Shown: piece after piece, positions 17,931-26,127 of the stretch
Numbering within the stretch: position 1 is the first letter of the stretch
Layout: every line of letters begins with the position of its first letter
From: an uncultured Odoribacter sp.
Lineage (GTDB): Bacteria; Bacteroidota; Bacteroidia; Bacteroidales; Marinifilaceae
Assembly: GCA_905193145.1 (NCBI GenBank)
Contig: CAJJNP010000022.1
Coordinates: 1 to 28,292 of the forward strand
DNA length: 28,292 bases
Direction: 5' to 3'
Translations under genes and position numbers: made by a program
Notes under the pieces: model-generated
Databases searched by the model: none
Told to the model about the DNA's origin: nothing
The model's input: only the letters and a program-made list of their open reading frames with translations

Positions 17931-18001
17931 TTGTTCAACCAGGACTCGAACCTGGACAAACAGGACCAGAATCTGTTGTGCTGCCATTACACCATTGAAC
18001 A
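17931..18001 (-). tRNA. tRNA-Gln (anticodon CUG), copy 1
   Basis: Minus-strand cloverleaf of 71 bases. The acceptor TGTTCAA pairs with TTGAACA; the T arm is CCAGG-TTCGAGT-CCTGG; the anticodon arm is ACAGA-TTCTGGT-CCTGT with CTG at positions 34-36 and an A31-C39 mismatch. The U1-A72 pair is typical of glutamine tRNAs. CCA is not encoded (A, C, A, A follow). It is identical to the copy at 18026-18096. Confidence 0.88.
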
Positions 18002-18025
18002 GAATAAAGCGTTATTGTTATTTTG

Positions 18026-18096
18026 TTGTTCAACCAGGACTCGAACCTGGACAAACAGGACCAGAATCTGTTGTGCTGCCATTACACCATTGAACA
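18026..18096 (-). tRNA. tRNA-Gln (anticodon CUG), copy 2
   Basis: Second minus-strand tRNA-Gln, identical base for base to the copy at 17931-18001. It is the promoter-proximal copy of the pair, 24 bases upstream of the other, and the two are probably cotranscribed. CCA is not encoded. Confidence 0.88.
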
Positions 18097-18182
18097 ATAT
18101 GGTCGCTTTATTGACGGCACAAAAGTAGCTATTTATTTTGTATATCCAATAGAAAAGCGAAACTTTTTTTAGAAATATGCAT

Positions 18183-18212
18183 AAAAAAACCGGCGAATTG
18201 CGCCGGCTTTTT
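18183..18212 (-). terminator. Terminator of the first POT transporter gene
   Basis: CCGGCG (18190-18195) and CGCCGG (18201-18206) form a GC-rich stem around a 5-base loop. On the minus strand it is followed by a run of T, which fits termination 20-50 bases after the transporter stop at 18232. Confidence 0.85.
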
Positions 18213-18231
18213 ATGTGATATCCAGAATTGA

Positions 18232-19920
18232 TTATTTTGTAGCATTTTCCAAACGTTTCATCATCATGAAAATGAACAATGCTGAAATCAGACATAATAC
18301 AATAAGGATTGACCATAATGCCCATAATTCCATGTGTCCCCACAACATACCGATGACAGATACTAAATAGTTACCGATAGCAGTAGCACCAAACCAAAGA
18401 CCCATCATTAATCCTTTGTATTTGGGAGGTGCAACTTTGGAAACAAAAGAGATTCCCATTGGTGATAAGAACAATTCAGCAAAAGTCAATACCAGGTAAG
18501 TGTTAATCAATACAGCCGGAGAAACTAGCAGATTGCTGTCAACGACAGTCGCTGTATCTGCATTCGGCATGGGAAGTCCCATTGAACACATAGCCATTAC
18601 AGCGAATCCTAATGCCGCAATCAACATTCCGATACCAATCTTGCGAGGTGCTGATGGTTCTTTGCCTTTTTTTGCCAATGCTCCGAATACAGCTAAAGAT
18701 ACTGGAGTTAAGGCTACTACAAAGAATGGATTGAACTGCTGGAACATTTGCGGAAGAACTTCAATAGAAGAATCTGGTTCTAAGGACATGTATCTATATA
18801 CTAATATACCAATAGAAAGAGTTCCTACAATAGCAGAAATTGCTTTTGTCTTGCCGGCTTTAGATTGGAATAAGGAGAATAAGCTGTATACTAATGCAAT
18901 AACAAATACAAGGTTGATAACATCGAAGCTCATACCCATGATACCTTCTGCGGTTCTGGCTGTGTAGTCTCGAGCAAAGAATGTTAGTGTCAATCCATTT
19001 TGGTGGAATGCCATCCAGAAGAAAATTACAACGGCAAAAACAAGAACTAGGGCTGTTATGCGTGATTTGGTTTGTTCGGGAGTTAGTTCAATGATGTTTT
19101 CTTTATGGCCGCTAGCTGCAGCTTGTTTGGTGTTAACATCTGCATGTTTAAAGGTTTTTTTGAATACCTGATAAATCAGCATGGATATAACCAGTGAGAA
19201 GCATGCTACAGAGAAACCATAGTGGTATGAAAGCGAAAGTTCATTGATATATTGATTTGCAAATGTTTCGAGGTCACCATTGAATGGAGCTGTCTGTGAG
19301 GATGCAAAATTTGTCAATGTTTCTAATGATTTGGCTGCCATGTCTGTACCTTTTGCCAAATATTCGTGGCAAAGTGCTGGAATATCACCCTGGTATTTAA
19401 AACCAGCCTGTCCCATGAAATGTTCTGTGATTTTGGATGCGGCCGTTGGTGCAAATAATGAGCCAACATTGATTGCCATATAGAATAAGCTGAATGCTGT
19501 GTCGCGTTTGTCAGAGTATTTCGGATCGTCATATAAGTTACCAACCATAACTTGGAGGTTACCTTTGAATAGACCTGTTCCAAGAGCAATCAAGAAAAGT
19601 GCTCCAAACATAGTCCCGATACCGAAAGCATCATTGCCACTAGGTATGGCAAGGAATGTATAACCGGCAAACATGACAACGATTCCTGCTGTCACCATTT
19701 TGCCATAGCCGAACTTATCGGCAAGAATACCTCCTAATACGGGTAAGAAATATACCAATGCCAGGAATCCGGCAAAGATATTGGAAGTGGCTATTGAACT
19801 AAAGCCGAATTTTGCCTGCAAGAACAGTGTAAAGATTGCAAGCATCGTGTAGTACCCGAAGCGCTCACCCGTATTTGCAAGCGCCAGAGCATACAGTCCT
19901 TTGGGTTGATTTTGAAACAT
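18232..19920 (-). CDS. POT-family di/tripeptide:proton symporter (562 aa)
   Basis: Inner-membrane peptide transporter of the proton-dependent oligopeptide family (major facilitator fold), with many hydrophobic helices. The first helix carries the POT signature as ANTGERFGYYTM (residues 15-26). In this family the motif is ExxERFxYY, but here the first Glu is Asn16 while Glu19 and Arg20 remain. GGILADKFGYGK is the loop after helix 2, and the helix-7 region has FWMAFHQNGLTLTFFARD. A long soluble insertion of about 80 residues lies between helices in the middle. I chose ATG 19920 (MFQNQPKGLY) because the relative upstream starts the same way. It is separated from the second POT gene by a terminator, so the two are not a simple operon. 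Confidence 0.9.
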   Translation of the reverse strand: MFQNQPKGLYALALANTGERFGYYTMLAIFTLFLQAKFGFSSIATSNIFAGFLALVYFLPVLGGILADKFGYGKMVTAGIVVMFAGYTFLAIPSGNDAFGIGTMFGALFLIALGTGLFKGNLQVMVGNLYDDPKYSDKRDTAFSLFYMAINVGSLFAPTAASKITEHFMGQAGFKYQGDIPALCHEYLAKGTDMAAKSLETLTNFASSQTAPFNGDLETFANQYINELSLSYHYGFSVACFSLVISMLIYQVFKKTFKHADVNTKQAAASGHKENIIELTPEQTKSRITALVLVFAVVIFFWMAFHQNGLTLTFFARDYTARTAEGIMGMSFDVINLVFVIALVYSLFSLFQSKAGKTKAISAIVGTLSIGILVYRYMSLEPDSSIEVLPQMFQQFNPFFVVALTPVSLAVFGALAKKGKEPSAPRKIGIGMLIAALGFAVMAMCSMGLPMPNADTATVVDSNLLVSPAVLINTYLVLTFAELFLSPMGISFVSKVAPPKYKGLMMGLWFGATAIGNYLVSVIGMLWGHMELWALWSILIVLCLISALFIFMMMKRLENATK

Positions 19921-19952
19921 AATTTTGATTTTTAGTATATAACAATTAATCA

Positions 19953-19988
19953 AAAAATATCCGGGTATAGATACACCCGGATATTTTT
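19953..19988 (-). terminator. Terminator of the second POT transporter gene
   Basis: A perfect 14-bp stem: bases 19953-19966 (reading AAAAATATCCGGGT) pair with 19975-19988 around an 8-base loop, with T-runs on both strands. It lies 17 bases past the stop of the upstream POT gene and about 33 bases before the start of the next one. Confidence 0.88.
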
Positions 19989-20004
19989 GAGTTTATCGTG
20001 TCTT

Positions 20005-21564
20005 TTATTTTGTGACTTTCTCCAACCATTTTACCATACCCAGCATTATGCCCATAGAAACAAGACATACTGCGAGGAATACAGTCCAGCACTGCCAGAT
20101 AGGCCATGCATTGTACATGAGGGGACCAATCCATAATAACAAGTTACCGATAGCTGTTGCTGCTAACCATAAACCTTGACACAGACCAAGCATGCTCTTG
20201 GGAGCAACTTTTGATACGAATGATAAACCAAGCGGAGAAATAAACAATTCTGCTACAGTTAAGAAGAAATAGGTTGCAATCAGAACCCACCAATGTGCCT
20301 TGTTTGCCATTTGTTCTGCAATAGGCAAACTCTTGAATGCTTCTGCAGATGGATAACCTTTCAATAATGAGAATACAGCGAGGAACAAGAATGCCAAGCC
20401 TGCAATGAACATACCAATTGCAATCTTGCGAGGTGTGCTGATTTCTTTACCACGTCTTGCAAGTGAACCAAAGATGGCCATGATGATCGGAGTCAAGAAT
20501 ATTACGAAGAATGGGTTGATAGCCTGCCATACTTCAGGCGCAACTGCTGAAGAGTCAACAAAGTCGCGAGCGAAGAAAGACAATGACATACCATTCTGGT
20601 GGAATGAGAACCAGAAGAAGATTACGATACCCAATACAGCAAACAATGCATACATACGCTGTTTGATTTCTTTTGCCATTGCAGCTTTTTCTTCTGCTGT
20701 GTAGTTTACGCTCTGTGCTGCAACTTTCTTTGCAGGGGTTGGGAATGTTTTCTGTGATGCAAAGAAGATTACCAAAGAGATGAGCATTGCAACAACTGAT
20801 GCAATGAATGAATAGTGAATACCTTCATTGAAGAATTGCAGGTATTGACTACAAGATGCAGCCAAGTCGTTGATGTTGCCACCAGCAGCGCCCATAAGTT
20901 CTTTCAAATTGGCAAGTGCTTCTGGAGCCATTGCTGCAGCATTTTCAATGTAGTTGTGGCAAAGAGCAGGAAGCTGAGCATTGTATGCCAAGCCATTTGC
21001 TCCTAACCACCATTCGCGCAATAAAGGAGCAACGAACGGAGCAATCAAACCACCAATGTTGATGAATACATAGAAAATCTGGAATCCTGAGTCACGTTTG
21101 TCTTTCGCTATTTTGAGGGCTTCAGGACCTTTTTTAGCAGCTTCAGCCTCAAAGTTATCATACATCTGACCTACGATTGCTTGTAAGTTACCTTTGAATA
21201 AACCATTACCAAAAGCAATCATAAATAAGGCAACGCATGTGAGAGTTAACAACCATGTGGTGTTCTCTGCTGTGGCAAGAATAGGGATGGAGAGGATAAT
21301 GTAACCTGCTGCCATGATGACCAAACCTGTCTTGATGGTGCCTTTGTAATTTTGTGTGCGGTCTGCAATAAGACCTCCAATGAGGCTTAAAATGTAAATA
21401 CCGGCATAAAAGAATGAGTAGATAGTGCCGCTGGCAGCTTCACTCAGACCAAATTTAGAACATAGGAACAATACCAACACGGCATTCATGATATAGTAGC
21501 CGAAACGTTCTCCCATGTTACTCAGAGCCGCTGTAAGCAGGCCCTTAGGATGATTTTTAAACAT
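20005..21564 (-). CDS. POT-family di/tripeptide:proton symporter (519 aa)
   Basis: Second inner-membrane proton-coupled peptide transporter, clearly related to the one at 18232-19920 but not identical. It starts MFKNHPKGLLTAALSNMGERFGYY. Again Asn replaces the first Glu of ExxER (Asn16, with Glu19 and Arg20 kept). Other POT features are LIGGLIADRTQNYKG, FGNGLFKGNLQAIVG and FWFSFHQNGMSLSFFARD. Between helices 4 and 5 it has a charged stretch of Lys and Ala. The pair probably arose by duplication and then diverged; the two may prefer different peptides. It is divergent from the nnr gene at 21660, and a -7 element lies upstream at 21605-21612. Confidence 0.9.
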   Translation of the reverse strand: MFKNHPKGLLTAALSNMGERFGYYIMNAVLVLFLCSKFGLSEAASGTIYSFFYAGIYILSLIGGLIADRTQNYKGTIKTGLVIMAAGYIILSIPILATAENTTWLLTLTCVALFMIAFGNGLFKGNLQAIVGQMYDNFEAEAAKKGPEALKIAKDKRDSGFQIFYVFINIGGLIAPFVAPLLREWWLGANGLAYNAQLPALCHNYIENAAAMAPEALANLKELMGAAGGNINDLAASCSQYLQFFNEGIHYSFIASVVAMLISLVIFFASQKTFPTPAKKVAAQSVNYTAEEKAAMAKEIKQRMYALFAVLGIVIFFWFSFHQNGMSLSFFARDFVDSSAVAPEVWQAINPFFVIFLTPIIMAIFGSLARRGKEISTPRKIAIGMFIAGLAFLFLAVFSLLKGYPSAEAFKSLPIAEQMANKAHWWVLIATYFFLTVAELFISPLGLSFVSKVAPKSMLGLCQGLWLAATAIGNLLLWIGPLMYNAWPIWQCWTVFLAVCLVSMGIMLGMVKWLEKVTK

Positions 21565-21604
21565 AGATTAATTATTTAAGTTAATATTGACTTCACAACG
21601 GAGA

Positions 21605-21612
21605 CAAATGTA
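21605..21612 (-). promoter_or_regulatory. Likely -7 element of the second POT gene
   Basis: On the minus strand this reads TACATTTG, an exact TAnnTTTG match, about 41 bases before the ATG at 21564. No TTTG is found at the usual -33 distance. Confidence 0.45.
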
Positions 21613-21659
21613 GCTAAAATTCCTTACTTTTAGATGTTGAAAACGATTGAGTTCTTGTT

Positions 21660-23186
21660 ATGGAAAAGTTAAATAAAATTTATCGAACTGCAGATGTCCC
21701 TCGAATGGATGCTTATACTATTGATAGTGAGAATATAAGTTCGTGGGAATTAATGGAAAGAGCTGCTCGGATTTGGGCTGATTTTTTTTCTGAAAATATG
21801 AAAAATAAAGTACCGGTTATAGTAATTGCCGGCAGAGGTAATAATGGAGGTGATGGTTATGCTATTGCTAGAATGTTGTATTTGAAGGGTGTAGATATAG
21901 AAGTTGTTTGCCTGCCATCTGAGCATGGTTTTAGTAAGGATTGTGAGAAAAATCGTAAATTATGGGAAAATATAGGAGGAAATACGACTTTTGTTGAATC
22001 TCCGGAGCAGTGGAAGCCATGTCGGGAGGCTGTGTTGATAGATGCTATTTTCGGCTCAGGATTGAATCGTCCGGTAAAAGGTGTGATTGCGGAGATGATT
22101 CATCAAATGAATAAATTGCCGAATGTTGTTTATGCTGTTGATATACCTTCGGGATTGATGGGGGAGGATAATTCGCTTAATGATTCGACTTCTATTGTTC
22201 GAGCTGATTATACTTATACCTTTCAATTCCCTAAGTTGTCTTTTTTATTGCCAGCTAACGCCTCGTATGTCGGGGAGTGGTTTGTTTTGAATATAGATTT
22301 GAAAACAGACGTCGTTGAGCCGTTAGGAGAGTGTACTTCATTGGAAACTGTACAGAAATTATTGCCTTCTCCCGGAAAATTTGACCATAAAGGGGTTAAT
22401 GGACGAGGTCTGCTTGTTGCCGGTAGTTATGGTATGGCTGGTGCTGCAGTGCTTGCCTCAAGTGGAGCGTTACATGCCGGTATTGGAGTGTTGCATTGTC
22501 ATGTGCCGGCGGATTGTGTGAATGTGTTGCAGATTGCGGTTCCTGAAGCAGTGTTGGATATTGATACTTCTAGGAAGCATTGTGCTCATGTTTCAGACTT
22601 GGAAATATATAATGCTGTAGCTATTGGTCCGGGATTAGGTAAGCATGAGGAAACCGTAAATGTTGTTAGAAAATTAATGCAGACGTGGGATGGCCCGATG
22701 ATAATAGATGCGGATGGTTTGAATATTATTGCAGAGCATCCTGAGTTATTGACATATTTGCATGAGCGATGCTTATTGACTCCTCATGTAAAAGAATTTG
22801 AGAGATTAGTAGGAAAATGTGCAAATGATTTTGTTAGATTAAATAAATTAGTCATTTTTGCAAAACAATATAAGGTGTACCTTATATTAAAAGGTGCTTA
22901 TTCTGTGGTGGCAACTCCTGAAGGAAAAATTTTCTTTAATATGAGTGGTAATCCGGGTATGGCCAAAGGGGGAAGTGGGGATGTATTGACAGGAATATTG
23001 CTTGCTTTAGCTGCCAATGGCTTGAATTTGTTGGATGTTGCGAGGATTGGTGTATTTGTACATGGATTGGCTGCGGATATTTTGGTAGAAGAATATGGAT
23101 TTCGGGGTATTACTTCTGGAATGTTGGCACAGGAGTTAGGGCATGCATGGAAAAGAATAGAAAAAAAGATAATAGATAAGATATGA
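21660..23186 (+). CDS. nnr: Bifunctional NAD(P)HX epimerase/dehydratase
   Basis: Metabolite repair enzyme that converts damaged, hydrated NADH and NADPH back to the active forms. The 508-residue protein has an N-terminal YjeF-N epimerase domain (residues 1 to about 215) with the signature AGRGNNGGDGYAIAR. The C-terminal ADP-dependent dehydratase domain has a ribokinase-like fold (about 225-500), with KFDHKGVNGRGLLVAGSYGM, IDADGLNII, LTPHVKEFERL and NPGMAKGGSGDVLTG, which holds the catalytic Asp in GSGD. Fusion of the two domains is usual in bacteria. It heads a plus-strand run of four genes and overlaps the next start by 4 bases (ATGA). A weak -7-like TACTTTTA is at 21625-21632. Confidence 0.94.
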   Translation: MEKLNKIYRTADVPRMDAYTIDSENISSWELMERAARIWADFFSENMKNKVPVIVIAGRGNNGGDGYAIARMLYLKGVDIEVVCLPSEHGFSKDCEKNRKLWENIGGNTTFVESPEQWKPCREAVLIDAIFGSGLNRPVKGVIAEMIHQMNKLPNVVYAVDIPSGLMGEDNSLNDSTSIVRADYTYTFQFPKLSFLLPANASYVGEWFVLNIDLKTDVVEPLGECTSLETVQKLLPSPGKFDHKGVNGRGLLVAGSYGMAGAAVLASSGALHAGIGVLHCHVPADCVNVLQIAVPEAVLDIDTSRKHCAHVSDLEIYNAVAIGPGLGKHEETVNVVRKLMQTWDGPMIIDADGLNIIAEHPELLTYLHERCLLTPHVKEFERLVGKCANDFVRLNKLVIFAKQYKVYLILKGAYSVVATPEGKIFFNMSGNPGMAKGGSGDVLTGILLALAANGLNLLDVARIGVFVHGLAADILVEEYGFRGITSGMLAQELGHAWKRIEKKIIDKI

Positions 23187-24310
23187 AAAGAATACTAATT
23201 CTGTTTGTGGTAAGTGTACTTGTATTGCAAGTTTTTGCACAGAAAAAGAGAGAGATTTCAACGGCTGTAAATGTAAATTATTGCTTGCCTAAAGTTGTGT
23301 ATAAACTTGAAGTGATAATGGATTGTATACAGTATATACCAGGGCCATATTGGAAGTATGCGGAGAAAGAATTGAGCCTTACTCCTAAAGTTATAGAAGC
23401 CAAAGAACGTTGGAAAATTGCAGATATTAAAGTGTCTCCTCAATATGTCCCTGATGAAAAAGCAATGTATTCTGTTGCAGCATCTGCAGATTATTGGCCT
23501 GTGGCTTTGACGTTAAGCGCAGAAGGTTTTTTGGCTGGAATCGCTGGTGGTAAAGGAGAAGTGGTTGGGAATTATAGTGCATTGGAATATCATAACAATG
23601 AAATAAAGGATATTGAAGTTATCGACATTACGAAGTTGAACACCTATAATCATTTGAAGGAAGTTTTGGATACAAATTATACCTTCCAAGAAGTAGATGG
23701 CGAGATGAAAAAGATTTGGGATCCAATCATTCGTTATGCTAGTAAAACCGAACTTGATAATGTCAAAGAGGCTGTTAGTGAAATTTTCCGTATTCGTTCA
23801 GAACGAGTTCGTTTATTGAATGCAGATAATAATGTGCCAGATGGTAAGTCATTGGAGATTATTTTAAAAGAATATGACCGTATGGAAGCTAATTACTTGA
23901 GCTTGTTTATGGGAAAGAAGATTACCAATCGGGTTAAAAAGGTGGTATATTGTACTCCTTTGAAGGCTGATGAACCTACTCTGGCTTTTCGTTTTGCAGA
24001 AAATGAGGGAATTACGGATTCTAAAAATGTTTCTGCATTGGCATATTTTCTACAAGTGTCTGATGTAACTGTTCCCTCTTCAAAGTCTATTGATGGGGAA
24101 GCAGATGTTGCCGGAATCTTTTATAGAGTTCCTGCGATGGGTAAATTGCAGTTATTGTGTGGTAAAGATATTTTGATGAAGATGGAAACCATTGTCCCAC
24201 AATTGGGCGAGATAAAGCGTTTTCCATTGGACATCATTAGTAATGAGGGACTGTCTTTAGAGTTTTATCCGCAATTTGGTTCTCTGAAGAGTGTAAAAAG
24301 AAGTAAATAG
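23183..24310 (+). CDS. Exported DUF4831-like protein of unknown function
   Basis: A 375-residue protein with a cleavable signal peptide (ILILFVVSVLVLQVFAQ, cleavage near FAQ), so it is periplasmic or exposed. The body resembles the Bacteroidales DUF4831 family as I remember it: an N-terminal VYKLEVIMDCIQYIPGPYWKY segment, a ribosome-like mixed alpha/beta middle and a C-terminal strand-rich half with AGIFYRVPAMGKLQLLCGKD. No catalytic motif is visible and no function is known to me. It overlaps nnr by 4 bases and precedes the ClC gene by 12 bases, so it is expressed with them, but the link to NADHX repair or ion transport is unclear. Confidence 0.8.
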   Translation: MKRILILFVVSVLVLQVFAQKKREISTAVNVNYCLPKVVYKLEVIMDCIQYIPGPYWKYAEKELSLTPKVIEAKERWKIADIKVSPQYVPDEKAMYSVAASADYWPVALTLSAEGFLAGIAGGKGEVVGNYSALEYHNNEIKDIEVIDITKLNTYNHLKEVLDTNYTFQEVDGEMKKIWDPIIRYASKTELDNVKEAVSEIFRIRSERVRLLNADNNVPDGKSLEIILKEYDRMEANYLSLFMGKKITNRVKKVVYCTPLKADEPTLAFRFAENEGITDSKNVSALAYFLQVSDVTVPSSKSIDGEADVAGIFYRVPAMGKLQLLCGKDILMKMETIVPQLGEIKRFPLDIISNEGLSLEFYPQFGSLKSVKRSK

Positions 24311-24322
24311 TAGTCTTTAAAT

Positions 24323-26110
24323 ATGTTTGAAGCATCTTGGTGGAATAATTTGTATACGCGATTTTTAAGTTGGCGTGTACGATATATCAAGGAAAGGAAT
24401 TTTATTATAATTCTTAGTTTGCTGGTGGGTATTGTCACTGGTTTAGCAGGAGTATTTTTGAAAAATTCCGTTCATTTTACACACCAATTTTTTACAGAGC
24501 GTCTTCAGATTGATAGTGGTAGCCTTTTGTTTTTTGTATATCCTTTTATTGGTATATTACTGACCTCTCTTTTTGTAAAGTATTTTGTTCGAGAGGATAT
24601 TAGTCATGGAGTGACAAAAGTGCTATATGCTATGTCGCGGCAAAATAGTATGATAAAGTCGCACAATAATTACTCATCCATGATTGCCAGTACAATCACA
24701 ATTGGCTTTGGAGGGTCGGTAGGAACTGAAGCAACGATTGTTTTGACAGGAGCATCTATAGGTTCAAATTTGGCCCGTTTCTTCAGAATGAACTACAAAG
24801 TGATGACCTTGATGATTGGTTGTGGGGCTGCGGGTGCAATTGCCGGCATTTTTAAAGCTCCGATTGCCGGCATTGTATTTACGATGGAAGTTTTGATGCT
24901 TGATCTAACGATGACATTTCTTATTCCTTTGATGATTTCTGCGATTTCTTCGTACGTTATTGTCTATTTTTTGATGGGAGAGGGTGTCGTTTTGGAATTT
25001 GCTGTACAATCCCATTTTGCCTTGGCTAATGTGCCTTATTATATATTATTGGGTATTATGTGTGGGTTTGTTTCTGTGTATTTTATACGTATGAATTTGC
25101 GTATAGAGAAATGGATAACAGGATTTCAAAATAATTTTAAGCGTATTCTTATCGGAGGTGCATTATTGGGCTTGTTGATTTATGTCTTTCCCCCATTATA
25201 TGGTGAGGGCTATACATCTTTGGCTGCACTTTTGAATAATAATGGTGATGCTTTATTGAACAATACTTATTTTTTTGATTTTCGTGCTCATTGGTATGTC
25301 GTCGTTTTTTATGTGGTAGCTTTAATTTTCATAAAAGTGGTGGCGACTGCTTTGACGAATGGTAGTGGTGGTGTTGGTGGAGTTTTTGCTCCTAGTCTGT
25401 TTACTGGTGGTGTTACTGGTTATTTGATTGCAACGTTGATTAATATGGCTGGTATCGTACATGTGCCGGTGAGTTATTTTGTATTAGCTGGAATGGCAGG
25501 AGTGATGTCTGGTGTGATGAATTCTCCTCTGACTGCTATGTTCTTGATTGCAGAGATTACTGGAGGATATAGTTTATTGGTACCGTTGATGATTACTTCT
25601 GTGACAGCTCATCTTACAGGGCGGGGGATGGAACCTTATTCTATTTATGCACGACGTTTGGCAATGAAGGGTGATTTGATAACCCATAATAAAGATAAGG
25701 CTGTTCTAACTCTGATGAAATTAAATAAAGTAATCGAGACGGATTTACAGACAGTACCGATTAATGCTACTTTGGGAGATTTGGTCAAGAGAGTTTCACG
25801 TTCCAGCCGTAATATTTTTCCGGTGGTGAATGAAGACGATGCCTTATTAGGGATTGTGTTGCTGGATGATATCCGCAAAGTGATGTTTAATCAGGATTTA
25901 TATGACAAAACTTTTGTCCGTGATTTTATGACAACGCCACCAACCATTGTGGATGTAACTGATTCCATGGATTTGGTAATGAAGAAATTTGAAGATACGA
26001 AAGCTTGGAACTTACCTGTTATCGAGGATGGACGTTATATAGGGTTTGTTTCTAAGGCAAAGATATTTAATACCTATCGTAGAGTTTTACAGCATTTCTC
26101 GGATGAATAA
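24323..26110 (+). CDS. ClC-family chloride channel/transporter with CBS domains
   Basis: A 595-residue inner-membrane protein of the ClC family, with about ten or more hydrophobic helices up to residue 435. GFGGSVGTEATIV (128-140) is the gating-Glu region; Glu136 takes the place of E. coli ClC Glu148. GSGGVGGVFAPSLFTGG (347-363) is the second pore signature. After KAPIAGIVFTMEV comes Val190, where the E. coli exchanger has the internal proton Glu203. Two CBS modules follow (about 475-525 and 535-590, with MTTPPTIVDV and WNLPVIEDGRYIGFVSK); these usually bind nucleotides and regulate transport. It is third in the nnr run. Confidence 0.92.
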   Translation: MFEASWWNNLYTRFLSWRVRYIKERNFIIILSLLVGIVTGLAGVFLKNSVHFTHQFFTERLQIDSGSLLFFVYPFIGILLTSLFVKYFVREDISHGVTKVLYAMSRQNSMIKSHNNYSSMIASTITIGFGGSVGTEATIVLTGASIGSNLARFFRMNYKVMTLMIGCGAAGAIAGIFKAPIAGIVFTMEVLMLDLTMTFLIPLMISAISSYVIVYFLMGEGVVLEFAVQSHFALANVPYYILLGIMCGFVSVYFIRMNLRIEKWITGFQNNFKRILIGGALLGLLIYVFPPLYGEGYTSLAALLNNNGDALLNNTYFFDFRAHWYVVVFYVVALIFIKVVATALTNGSGGVGGVFAPSLFTGGVTGYLIATLINMAGIVHVPVSYFVLAGMAGVMSGVMNSPLTAMFLIAEITGGYSLLVPLMITSVTAHLTGRGMEPYSIYARRLAMKGDLITHNKDKAVLTLMKLNKVIETDLQTVPINATLGDLVKRVSRSSRNIFPVVNEDDALLGIVLLDDIRKVMFNQDLYDKTFVRDFMTTPPTIVDVTDSMDLVMKKFEDTKAWNLPVIEDGRYIGFVSKAKIFNTYRRVLQHFSDE

Positions 26111-26127
26111 AGTTTTAAGAAGACGGT

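Larger units (their letters stand above)
17926..18096. repeat. 76-bp tandem direct repeat containing the tRNA-Gln genes
   Basis: Bases 17926-18001 and 18021-18096 are identical, with a period of 95 bases. The repeat covers each tRNA and five flanking bases. The 19-base spacer (18002-18020) differs from the sequence after the second copy. A local duplication is the simplest origin. Confidence 0.85.

Noticed and set aside
17928..18128. 66-residue plus-strand frame with a repeated peptide
   Set aside because: It is only the tRNA-Gln repeat read through on the opposite strand; the peptide repeat mirrors the two tRNA copies.
17895..18232. Integrated element or att site at the tRNA genes
   Set aside because: No integrase, no partial tRNA 3' copy and no mobile genes lie nearby; the second tRNA is a full, identical gene.
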